Below, in pieces: positions 25,202 to 32,507 of a stretch of DNA of 64,000 nt. Location: NCBI GenBank assembly GCA_050249695.1, contig JBFWQA010000001.1, positions 558,001 to 622,000 on the forward strand. Reading direction: 5' to 3'. The stretch's first letter is position 1, and every line of letters begins with the position of its first letter. This stretch comes from JACKJP01 sp050249695. Lineage in GTDB: Bacteria > Pseudomonadota > Alphaproteobacteria > Rhizobiales > Tepidamorphaceae. The translations under genes and the position numbers were made by a program. Under the pieces are notes generated by a model that saw only the letters and a list, made by a program, of their open reading frames with translations, ran no database searches and was not told where the DNA came from.

Positions 25202-25861
25202 ATGGGTGTCACAATTCTTCAAACGCTTCTTCTTCTTCTAATCGCGTTCCTGATCGGTGCCGCGATCGGCTGCATCCTGCGCCGTCTCGGCGGCGACGCA
25301 AAGCCCGTCGCGCGGCCCGTCACCAAGGCGGGTGACGCGAAAAGACAGGCCGAGCCGGCGATCATGACCATTCCCGATCCGATGACCGGCCTGACCGTGA
25401 TCGAGCCGCTGGCGCCAAGCGAAGAAAAGCCTGCGTCGAGCAAGCCGGCGGCAAAGAGCGCCCCGAAGAAGCCAGCGACGGCCGGCAAGGCGGCGAGCGG
25501 GGCGTCGAACGCATCGGCGGCGAAGGCCGCCAAGCCCGGGACCGCAAAGGCGAAGGCCACCAAGCCCAGGGCCCCCAAACCCAAAGCTGGCCGAGCCAAG
25601 GCCGCTCAGACCAAAACCAGAGACGATCTGAAACTGATCAGCGGCATCGGGAAGCTCAACGAAGATCGCCTCAACAAGGCCGGCGTCAGCAGCTTTGCGC
25701 AGATTGCCGCCTGGACGAAGAAGGATATAGCGACCTTCGACGAGACGCTCAATTTCAAGGGGCGGATCGAGCGCGAGGACTGGGTTGGCCAGGCCAGGAC
25801 ACTCGCCAGGGGCGGTCAGACGGAATTCTCCGCCCGTGGTGCGAAAGCCAAAGGCAAGTAG
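25202..25861 (+). CDS. Membrane-anchored protein with Ala/Lys/Pro linker and C-terminal helix-hairpin-helix-like domain
   Basis: 219 residues. An N-terminal helix (about 4-26) anchors it in the membrane. Residues 60-140 are a low-complexity, strongly basic linker rich in Ala, Lys and Pro. The C-terminal domain (about 143-208: DDLKLISGIGKLNEDRLN, FAQIAAWTKKDI, NFKGRIEREDW) is the small helix-hairpin-helix-like module that, from memory, is also appended to NuoE and ribosomal protein L21 in many rhizobia. The second GxG turn is shortened (ISGIGKL for ISGIGPK). The basic linker could reach membrane-proximal nucleic acid or ribosomes, but function is unknown. A related micro-protein gene precedes it by 12 bases. 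Confidence 0.8.
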   Translation: MGVTILQTLLLLLIAFLIGAAIGCILRRLGGDAKPVARPVTKAGDAKRQAEPAIMTIPDPMTGLTVIEPLAPSEEKPASSKPAAKSAPKKPATAGKAASGASNASAAKAAKPGTAKAKATKPRAPKPKAGRAKAAQTKTRDDLKLISGIGKLNEDRLNKAGVSSFAQIAAWTKKDIATFDETLNFKGRIEREDWVGQARTLARGGQTEFSARGAKAKGK

Positions 25862-25888
25862 TTCCGGGGCGCCGGATTGTCCAAACCG

Positions 25889-26818
25889 TCAGGCGCCGCT
25901 GGATCCGCCCGGCTTTCCGGCGCCGCCCGTCGTCCTGCCGTCCACCTGCGTTGCAAACGACGCGATGCGCGACAGGATCGTCGAACCGGTCAGCATCGGG
26001 GCATGGCCCTGGCCGGGAACTTCCAGAACGGAAAGGCCCGGATGCAGCCGGTCCATCTTCTCGATGGTTTCCGCGCTGAGCAGGTCGGACGTCTCCCCCC
26101 GGATGACCATGACCGGAAGGTTCCGTAAGGCGGCGAACTGCGCCCACATGGCGGGCGCCGGCTTCTCGAAATCCAGATCGGCCATCGTTTTCATCAGCCG
26201 CGGGTCGAAATCGCGATAGGGGCCTTCTCGATCCTCCGCATAGGTCATGCGGGTATATTCCTCCCAGTCGGCATCGGTGAAGCCGGGGAAGTGGGCGCCT
26301 TGCGTTGCCCGGGCCGTCTTCACCGCGTCCTCCCAGTTTCTCGGCCGGCGTTCCGGCGCATCGAGATAGTTCTTGATCCGCGCGAGGCCGAGCATGTCGA
26401 TTTCCGGTCCGATGTCGTTCAGCACCGCGCCCTTGAGCGCGCCGGGACGCATCGCCGCGATCAGCATCGTGACGATACCGCCGCGCGAAGTGCCGACGAA
26501 GATGGCGGGCCCGATGCTGAGCGCGACCAGCACGTCGAGAACGTCCTGCGCCTCGACGACAGGCGAATAATGCCGCCAGTCCGGATCGTGGTCGGATTTC
26601 CCGCGCCCGCGCAGGTCGATGGAATAAACGGCGCGCGGACGTTGCCTGTGCGTGGAGAGATGCACGGCCAGCGGATGGAAATCCCGCGCGGTGCGGCTTA
26701 GGCCCGGCAGGCAGACAACGGGCGTGCCGCCGCCGTTCTGTGGCAGATAGGCCTGCACGTTGATTTGCAGCCCGTCGTTGACGGTGATCTTGAGATCGCG
26801 GTAGCCCCTGTCGTCCAT
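25889..26818 (-). CDS. Alpha/beta hydrolase
   Basis: 309 residues from the ATG at 26818, which follows GGGGAAGAC. A longer frame reaches 26866 without a better start. The fold shows VVCLPGLSRTARDF (oxyanion strand), YSIDLRGRGKSDHD, nucleophile GTSRGG (Gly-X-Ser-X-Gly), the acid probably in RGETSDLLS, and the catalytic His in GQGHAPML. No signal peptide is visible, so it is cytosolic. Substrate cannot be set; esterase, lactonase or haloperoxidase-like chemistry are all possible. It lies 63 bases downstream of the lytic transglycosylase in the same direction. Confidence 0.88.
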   Translation of the reverse strand: MDDRGYRDLKITVNDGLQINVQAYLPQNGGGTPVVCLPGLSRTARDFHPLAVHLSTHRQRPRAVYSIDLRGRGKSDHDPDWRHYSPVVEAQDVLDVLVALSIGPAIFVGTSRGGIVTMLIAAMRPGALKGAVLNDIGPEIDMLGLARIKNYLDAPERRPRNWEDAVKTARATQGAHFPGFTDADWEEYTRMTYAEDREGPYRDFDPRLMKTMADLDFEKPAPAMWAQFAALRNLPVMVIRGETSDLLSAETIEKMDRLHPGLSVLEVPGQGHAPMLTGSTILSRIASFATQVDGRTTGGAGKPGGSSGA

Positions 26819-26881
26819 GTCTTCCCCACGCTCAGGTCGTGTACTTCTCCGATTGTCCGATGGCAAGTCAAGGCGGCCGCG

Positions 26882-28990
26882 TCAGCTGCCGCGCTGCAAA
26901 TCCGTCGCAATCGAAAGCGTGCCGTCTACGCCCGGCAGAATTGCTCGGTAGAATTGCAGGTTTTCCAGCACTTTCTGGACATATTCGCGGGTTTCGGTGA
27001 ACGGGATGCGTTCGATCCAGTCGATCGGGTCGACCCGGGGCGAACGCGGATCGCCGAAACGTTCGATCCATTCGTCGGCGCGGCCTCGACCGGCGTTGTA
27101 GGCGGCGATGGCAAGAATATAGGAGCCGTTGTAGCGGTTGATGCCTTCGCCGAGATAGGCCGCGCCCAGTTGTGCGTTGTAGGTCGGGTCGTACAGCCTG
27201 TCCTGCGAGTAGGAGACGCCGTTTCGTTTTGCCACCGACGCGGCGGTGGAGGGAAGAAGCTGCATCAGGCCGCGCGCGTCCGCTTGGCTCCGCGCGCGGG
27301 GATTGAACAGGCTTTCCTGCCGCGAGATCGCATGGACCAGCGCAGGCTCCACAGTTTCGGACAGCGGTTTGAATTTCGGCACGCCGTTGACCGGGAACGC
27401 GACGCGGTCGACGGAATAGCCGTTGGCCTGGCCGCGCTTGCCGGCGTGCACGACCATGTCCGTATAGCCAAGATCGGCCGCCAGCGCCGCGATCAACACG
27501 GTTTCTTCGGCCGAACGGCTCGAATCCGCCATGTCGTAGAGCATCGGTCCAACCAGCGAATTGTAGCCGATCTCCGCCAGCAGCCTGATAGCGCGGACGC
27601 CGTCGCGTGCCTCGAAAGCGCGCGCGGCGCTGGTCGACGGGTTCGGCGGCCGGGGGATGTCGAGGCGCCTCTGGCTGAGCTTGGCCGCAGCCAGCTGGCC
27701 GTAGAAGGCGCTCGGGTCGGCAGCGGCGCGGCGGTAATGGGTGATGGCGGCGTTCATATCGCCGGAGGCTTCCGACGCCCGGCCGAGCCAATAGGCGGCC
27801 CTGGCGCGTGTGGAGGGGATCGTGGCCACGCCCGCGATATTGGCGAAATGCGCAGCGGCCCGGCGCGGGTCGTTGAGGAATCTGAGCGCGATCCAGCCGG
27901 CGTGAAACTCCGCTTCCGCATAGTCGCCGCTGTCGACGGCGCTGTGGCCGGCGCTGATGTTGTAGGCGTCCGTGGCGCGCCCCTCGTCGAGCAGCGCGCG
28001 TGCGGCGAGCCGGCGCTCCACCCACCAGGCGTCGGGATCGACGAGCGCGTCGCGGCTCTTCGGCGCGTTGGCGAGAAGGGCGGCCGCCTCCAGTTCCTTG
28101 CCCGACCGGCGCAGATACTGGATCCTGGCGAAGACGTAGCCCGGCTGGTCGCGCTGCGCGCGCGGCACCGCGTCGAGCAGCCGGCCCGCATTGCCTGAGC
28201 GTTTGATGACCGCGGCGCGCGCGTCGGCGTAGGCCTTCCAGCCCGACCCGAGATAGCCGGCAATCCGCAGCGCGTCGCTCGACCGGTCGCGATAGAAATA
28301 CATATCCATCCGCCGCCGGTGATCGTCGGCGGTCAGCAGCGGGCCGAGCCGCTGCATCGCCCAGCGTTCCTGATCGGGGTCGAGATCATCGCGATACCAC
28401 GCCGCGCGCGCCAGCGCCTGCGCCTCGCGCGGCCGGCCCGAGGCGGCGAGCGCCGCCGCGACGACGATATGCCCCGATCCGGTGGGCGGGTCGTTCCCGA
28501 GCAGCCGCAGCACTTCGCTGGGCGGCGCGTTCTCATCCATCATGTCCTGCGCCAGCCGCAGCCGCAGCAGATCGCGTGAAGGCCAGTCCGGATAGGCGGC
28601 GAGAAAATCCGCGATTCGGCGGTAGCCCGCATCGCGCGCCCGATCTCGGACATAGAAGAATTCCACCACACCCCGCCCAAGCGGATGCTGTATCGCTAGC
28701 TGCCGCGCCAGCGCGTCGCCGAACTGGTTGCGCGCGATCAGGGACAGCGCCTCTTTCGTCAGACTCTTGTCCCGTTCGGAAAGCGGGGAGGGATCGCCCG
28801 TCACCCGCGGCATCGACGGGGGCGTTGCCGACATGGAAGGGACCGGCCGCTGTGCGGAAGGGGGCGGCGGCGGATTGCCGATGCTTTGCGCGGGCACGTG
28901 CGGCCGCGGCGTCGGCATCGGCACGGCTTCGGCCGGAACTGCCCCGACAACCGCCATGAACAGAAGCGCCGGGATAAGTCTGAAAGGCAA
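26882..28990 (-). CDS. Soluble-type (Slt) lytic transglycosylase
   Basis: 702 residues from a TTG at 28990, preceded by GGAG seven bases away. A signal peptide (MPFRLIPALLFMAVVGAV, then PAEAVP) leads into a Pro-rich stretch (about 27-60). A long alpha-helical superhelix (about 70-520), as in Slt70, follows, and then the catalytic SLT domain (about 535-690). Catalytic Glu is in ISRQESLFNPRA, followed by GLMQLLPSTA, YNAQLGAAYL and AIAAYNAGRGR. It cleaves the MurNAc-GlcNAc bond with 1,6-anhydro ring formation in the periplasm. It is divergent to dapA with 209 bases between. Confidence 0.94.
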   Translation of the reverse strand: MPFRLIPALLFMAVVGAVPAEAVPMPTPRPHVPAQSIGNPPPPPSAQRPVPSMSATPPSMPRVTGDPSPLSERDKSLTKEALSLIARNQFGDALARQLAIQHPLGRGVVEFFYVRDRARDAGYRRIADFLAAYPDWPSRDLLRLRLAQDMMDENAPPSEVLRLLGNDPPTGSGHIVVAAALAASGRPREAQALARAAWYRDDLDPDQERWAMQRLGPLLTADDHRRRMDMYFYRDRSSDALRIAGYLGSGWKAYADARAAVIKRSGNAGRLLDAVPRAQRDQPGYVFARIQYLRRSGKELEAAALLANAPKSRDALVDPDAWWVERRLAARALLDEGRATDAYNISAGHSAVDSGDYAEAEFHAGWIALRFLNDPRRAAAHFANIAGVATIPSTRARAAYWLGRASEASGDMNAAITHYRRAAADPSAFYGQLAAAKLSQRRLDIPRPPNPSTSAARAFEARDGVRAIRLLAEIGYNSLVGPMLYDMADSSRSAEETVLIAALAADLGYTDMVVHAGKRGQANGYSVDRVAFPVNGVPKFKPLSETVEPALVHAISRQESLFNPRARSQADARGLMQLLPSTAASVAKRNGVSYSQDRLYDPTYNAQLGAAYLGEGINRYNGSYILAIAAYNAGRGRADEWIERFGDPRSPRVDPIDWIERIPFTETREYVQKVLENLQFYRAILPGVDGTLSIATDLQRGS

Positions 28991-29043
28991 TTATGGTCTC
29001 CGTCGTCGATCCGGATGTGCAGTCGGCCAGCCCCCCGTCCTGC

Positions 29044-29056
29044 ACATGATTCATGT
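29044..29056. promoter_or_regulatory. Palindrome in the transglycosylase-dapA intergenic region
   Basis: ACATGATTCATGT is a perfect 13-base palindrome (ACATGA, centre T, TCATGT) located 54 bases from the transglycosylase start and 144 bases from dapA. It could be an operator; no regulator is identified. Confidence 0.4.
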
Positions 29057-29199
29057 ACAATCATAACATGGGCGTGATTGAGGCTGAGACCGTCCGCGAC
29101 GAAGGCTTGTTACACCCGCGAACAAGGCTCTATCGCGCCGCGTGGATGACGTTTATTGTCCCGGCCAAATCAATGCCCGCACATAGGGATAACTTGGAA

Positions 29200-30084
29200 A
29201 TGTTTCACGGATCGATAACGGCGCTCGTCACGCCGTTTCGCAACGGTGCCGTCGACGAGGCTGCGTTTCGCGCCTTCATTGAATGGCAGATAGCTGAAGG
29301 CTCCAACGGCCTCGTGCCCGTCGGCACGACAGGCGAGTCGCCGACGCTCAGCCATGACGAGCACAAGCGTGTGGTGGATCTGTGCGTCGAGACCGTCGCG
29401 GGCCGCGTACCCGTGATCGCCGGCGCCGGCTCCAACAACACGACCGAGGCCGTCGATTTCGCCCGTCACGCCAAGGCCGCCGGAGCCGACGCGATACTCG
29501 TCGTCACGCCTTACTACAACAAGCCCACGCAGGAAGGCCTCTATCGCCATTACAAGGCCATCGACGATGCCGTCGACATCCCGGCCTTCATCTACAACAT
29601 TCCCGGCCGCTCGGTGATCGACATGACGCCGGAAACGATGGCGCGCCTGTTCCGCGACTGCCGCAACATCGTCGGCGTCAAGGACGCGACCGCCGACCTG
29701 ACGCGTCCGAGCCTCCAGCGCCATCATTGCGGCAAGGATTTCGTGCAGCTTTCCGGCGAGGACGGGACGGCGCTGGCGTTCAATGCGCATGGCGGCGTGG
29801 GTTGCATCTCGGTGACGGCGAATGTCGCGCCGCGCCTGTGCGCGGAATTTCAGGCGGCCTGCGCGGCGGGCGACTACCGCACGGCGCTCGACTATCAGGA
29901 TCGTCTGATGCCGCTGCACAAGGCGCTGTTCTGCGAAACCAGCCCCGCGCCGATCAAATATGCCGTCTCGCTGCTGCGTCCGGACATGTCGCATGACGTG
30001 AGGCTGCCGATCGTCGAGGCCAGCGAGAACGCTCGCCGTCTTGTTCGCGAGGCGATGCAGCACGCTGGCCTTATCAACCGTTAG
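29200..30084 (+). CDS. dapA: 4-Hydroxy-tetrahydrodipicolinate synthase
   Basis: 294 residues from the ATG at 29200 (MFHGSITALVTPF). Earlier in-frame starts reach 29053 but add no family sequence. It condenses pyruvate with aspartate semialdehyde in the lysine and meso-diaminopimelate pathway. The TIM-barrel motifs are GTTGESPTLS, YYNKPTQEGLY with the catalytic-triad Tyr, YNIPGRS and GVKDAT with Schiff-base Lys161, the same number as in E. coli, plus LSGEDGTAL. The smpB gene follows by 7 bases, a usual pairing. Confidence 0.96.
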   Translation: MFHGSITALVTPFRNGAVDEAAFRAFIEWQIAEGSNGLVPVGTTGESPTLSHDEHKRVVDLCVETVAGRVPVIAGAGSNNTTEAVDFARHAKAAGADAILVVTPYYNKPTQEGLYRHYKAIDDAVDIPAFIYNIPGRSVIDMTPETMARLFRDCRNIVGVKDATADLTRPSLQRHHCGKDFVQLSGEDGTALAFNAHGGVGCISVTANVAPRLCAEFQAACAAGDYRTALDYQDRLMPLHKALFCETSPAPIKYAVSLLRPDMSHDVRLPIVEASENARRLVREAMQHAGLINR

Positions 30085-30091
30085 GCCCGTC

Positions 30092-30571
30092 ATGGCACCG
30101 ACAAAGAAGAAGGACGAGCCGCGTCGGCTCGTCGCCGACAATCGTCGGGCCCGGTTCGACTATGAAATCACCGATACGCTGGAAGCGGGCATCGAACTCG
30201 TCGGGACGGAGGTGAAGTCGCTGCGCGAAGGCAAGGCGACGATCTCGGAGTCCTATGCCGGGGAAAAGGGTGGGGAACTCTGGCTCTACAACGCCTACAT
30301 TCCGGAGTATCTCCAGGCCAACCGGTTCAATCACGAGACGCGGCGGCCCCGCAAGCTGCTCGTCCATCGGCGCGAGATCGCCAAGCTGGCTGCGGCGACG
30401 CAGCGCGAGGGCATGACGCTGGTGCCGCTCAAGCTCTATTTCAACGATCGCGGCCGGGCCAAGCTTGAACTGGCCGTTGCGCGCGGCAAGAAGCTGCACG
30501 ACAAACGCGAGACGGAAAAGAAGCGCGACTGGGGCCGCGAAAAGGCGCGTCTGCTGCGCGACCGCGGTTAG
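30092..30571 (+). CDS. smpB: SsrA (tmRNA)-binding protein
   Basis: 159 residues from the ATG at 30092. The beta-barrel core shows NRRARFDYEI, EAGIELVGTEVKSLREGKA, SYAGEKGGELWLYNAYI, PRKLLVHRREI and LVPLKLYFNDRGRAKLELAVARGKKLHDKRE. The basic tail DWGREKARLLRDRG enters the decoding centre. It delivers tmRNA to stalled ribosomes. No tmRNA gene is visible in the window. Its stop lies 2 bases from the convergent UDG stop. Confidence 0.96.
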   Translation: MAPTKKKDEPRRLVADNRRARFDYEITDTLEAGIELVGTEVKSLREGKATISESYAGEKGGELWLYNAYIPEYLQANRFNHETRRPRKLLVHRREIAKLAAATQREGMTLVPLKLYFNDRGRAKLELAVARGKKLHDKRETEKKRDWGREKARLLRDRG

Positions 30572-30573
30572 GT

Positions 30574-31221
30574 TCAGGCTTTGCCGCTATCGATGGACCG
30601 GCGGATGCCGGCAAAGACATCCTCGAACATCTGCGTCGTAAGGCGCCCGGTATTCGTGTTGTACCGGGAGCAATGATAGCTGTCGAACAGCACCGTGTCG
30701 GGCAGTTCATGGCTGGCGCCGTGAGCGAAACGAAAGGCGGCCCGGCGCATGTCCAGCGCGTCAAGCGCGGCATCGTGGGCGATGCGGCCGAGCGCGAGGA
30801 CCGCCTTCGGCCTGGCATATGCGAGCGTCGCCGCGAGGAAACGGTTACACGTTCGCGCTTCGGCCGGAAGCGGCTTGTTTTGCGGCGGCACGCAGCGCAC
30901 GGCATTGGTGATCAGGCAGTCGCGCAGGACAAGCCCGTCATCCGCGCTTGCCCTGTATTCTCCTTCGGCGAAATCATAGCGCCGCAGCGTCTCGTAGAGC
31001 AGGTCTCCGGCATAGTCGCCGGTGAAGGGGCGCCCGGTGCGATTGGCGCCCTTGAGACCCGGCGCGAGCCCGACGATGACGAGCTTCGCCGTCGTGGATC
31101 CGAATGAGGGAACAGGCGCGTTGAACCAGTCAGGGAACGCGGCACGCTGCTCGTGACGGAATTGGGCGAGCCGCGGGCAGAGGGGACAGTCGGGGCCGGG
31201 CTCGCATTCAGAACTGATCAT
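30574..31221 (-). CDS. Family 5 (UDGb-type) uracil-DNA glycosylase
   Basis: 215 residues from the ATG at 31221. A possible start at 31251 would deepen the overlap with the NYN gene from 14 to 44 bases. Motif A GLAPGLKGANRTGRPF and motif B SYHCSRYNTNTGRLT are of the UDGb type, in which the classical catalytic Asp/Asn of family 1 is absent. Cysteines in ECEPGPDCPLCPRL and in CLITNAVRC...ARTC are placed to bind a [4Fe-4S] cluster. It removes uracil, and probably other deaminated bases, from DNA. The His-Cys-Ser in motif B, where many members have His-Pro-Ser, is worth noting. Confidence 0.9.
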   Translation of the reverse strand: MISSECEPGPDCPLCPRLAQFRHEQRAAFPDWFNAPVPSFGSTTAKLVIVGLAPGLKGANRTGRPFTGDYAGDLLYETLRRYDFAEGEYRASADDGLVLRDCLITNAVRCVPPQNKPLPAEARTCNRFLAATLAYARPKAVLALGRIAHDAALDALDMRRAAFRFAHGASHELPDTVLFDSYHCSRYNTNTGRLTTQMFEDVFAGIRRSIDSGKA

Positions 31222-31795
31222 CGTCGCCGGCAGATTCGTCCCGCCGGGCACGGCGCGGCCGTTCGGAAACGTCGCGCCCGACGATGTCGCGCAACTCCGT
31301 CAGATCGATGAAGTGATCCGCCTGCCTGCGCAGTTCGTCGGCGATCGAGGGCGGCTGGACCGTAATCGTTGAAATGACGCTGACGCGGCAGCCCTTGCGC
31401 TGCATCGCCTCGACGAGCGAACGGAAATCGCCGTCGCCGGAAAACAGGAGCATGTGGTCTATGTGGTCGGCCATCTCCATCGCGTCGATCGCCAGTTCGA
31501 TATCCATATTGCCCTTGATGCGCCGCCGTCCGGCGTTGTCGAAGAATTCCTTGGCCTGCTTGGTCACCACCGTATAGCCGTTGTAATCGAGCCAGTCGAC
31601 CAGCGGGCGCAGCGAGGAGAACTCCTGCTCCTCCAGCAGCGCCGTATAATAGAACGCCCTGACCAGACGGGTGTTTTCCTCGAAATAGTCGAGCAGCTTC
31701 TTGTAGTCGAGATCGAAGCCGAGCGCGCGGATGGAGGCGTGAAGATTCGCACCGTCGATGAAGATGCCGACTCGTTCGGTCTGTTTGAAGCGCAT
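31208..31795 (-). CDS. NYN-domain (LabA/DUF88-type) putative ribonuclease
   Basis: 195 residues. The PIN-like NYN fold is shown by VGIFIDGANLHAS with the first metal-binding Asp, VRAFYYTALLEEQ, KGNMDIELAIDAMEMA and LLFSGDGDFRSLVEAMQRKGCRV with the other acidic residues. The tail is polar and acidic/basic (RDVSERPRRARRDESAGDDDQF, written here in part). Such proteins are thought to cleave RNA with metal ions; the target is unknown. It overlaps the UDG gene by 14 bases. This NYN-UDG pair beside rpoZ is a standing rhizobial arrangement as far as I recall. Confidence 0.88.
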   Translation of the reverse strand: MRFKQTERVGIFIDGANLHASIRALGFDLDYKKLLDYFEENTRLVRAFYYTALLEEQEFSSLRPLVDWLDYNGYTVVTKQAKEFFDNAGRRRIKGNMDIELAIDAMEMADHIDHMLLFSGDGDFRSLVEAMQRKGCRVSVISTITVQPPSIADELRRQADHFIDLTELRDIVGRDVSERPRRARRDESAGDDDQF

Positions 31796-32039
31796 GAAAT
31801 ACCCCGGAAATGCTTTGGGTTGTGAGGGAGAATTGCGTCCATGACGGGGCGGACGCTCAAACGGATCATCACATATGTGTTGAAAGGGATAGCCCTGATT
31901 GGATGCTTATTCAAGCATGCCGTTACGGCAGCCAAAGCACCGCCACGCCGTGCGCCTGCCGCGCCCCTTGTCATCGCGGGGGCAAGCGCGTATAGGGGGC
32001 GCAATTCCCAAGTCACGCTGACCGCATGGAGTCCTGCCA

Positions 32040-32417
32040 ATGGCGCGCGTCACCGTCGAAGATTGCATCGACAAGGTAGATAACCGGTTCGAACTCGTCC
32101 TTCTGGCCAGCCACCGGGCTCGCCTGATTTCCAGCGGTGCGCCGCTGACGATCGACCGGGACAACGACAAGAACCCCGTTGTGGCCCTGCGCGAAATCGC
32201 CGATTCGTCGATTTCGGCCGGCGACCTCAAGGAAGACCTCATTCATTCGCTGCAGAAATTCGTCGAAGTAGACGAGCCGGAATCGGAGACCGTTCCGATG
32301 ATTCCGGTCGGTGCCGAGGATGGCGGCGGCGACGAACAGGTTCAATTCGATCGCATGAGCGAGGAGGAACTGCTTGCCGGTCTGGAAGGTCTGACGCCGC
32401 CGGATGACCGCGACTGA
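32040..32417 (+). CDS. rpoZ: RNA polymerase omega subunit
   Basis: 125 residues. The conserved core is ARVTVEDCIDKVDNRFELVLLASHRARLISSG, shown here by its first and last parts ARVTVEDC and FELVLLASHRAR, then NDKNPVVALREIA. The C-terminal half is acidic and typical for alphaproteobacteria. Omega stabilises beta-prime and takes part in ppGpp binding. Fittingly, the ppGpp synthetase gene follows 90 bases downstream, separated by a weak terminator-like hairpin. The 244 bases upstream hold palindromes CACATATGTG (31870-31879) and ATGCTT-attc-AAGCAT (31903-31918). Confidence 0.96.
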   Translation: MARVTVEDCIDKVDNRFELVLLASHRARLISSGAPLTIDRDNDKNPVVALREIADSSISAGDLKEDLIHSLQKFVEVDEPESETVPMIPVGAEDGGGDEQVQFDRMSEEELLAGLEGLTPPDDRD

Positions 32418-32456
32418 AGCAGCCGGCCTTGCGGCCGCATCGATAGACGCTTTTAG

Positions 32457-32484
32457 CGGCGGCAGGGTGTATCTGCCGCCGTTT
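32457..32484 (+). terminator. Hairpin between rpoZ and rsh
   Basis: A 9-bp stem CGGCGGCAG / CTGCCGCCG with a seven-base loop is followed by only TTT. It may attenuate rather than fully stop transcription into rsh, whose ATG lies 24 bases after the hairpin. Confidence 0.55.
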
Positions 32485-32507
32485 CCGTCCGTAGGGGCGC
32501 GACACGC

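Noticed and set aside
31841..32083. 80-codon plus-strand frame reaching into rpoZ
   Set aside because: It has a hydrophobic start but continues as out-of-frame rpoZ sequence, with no ribosome site at its ATG.
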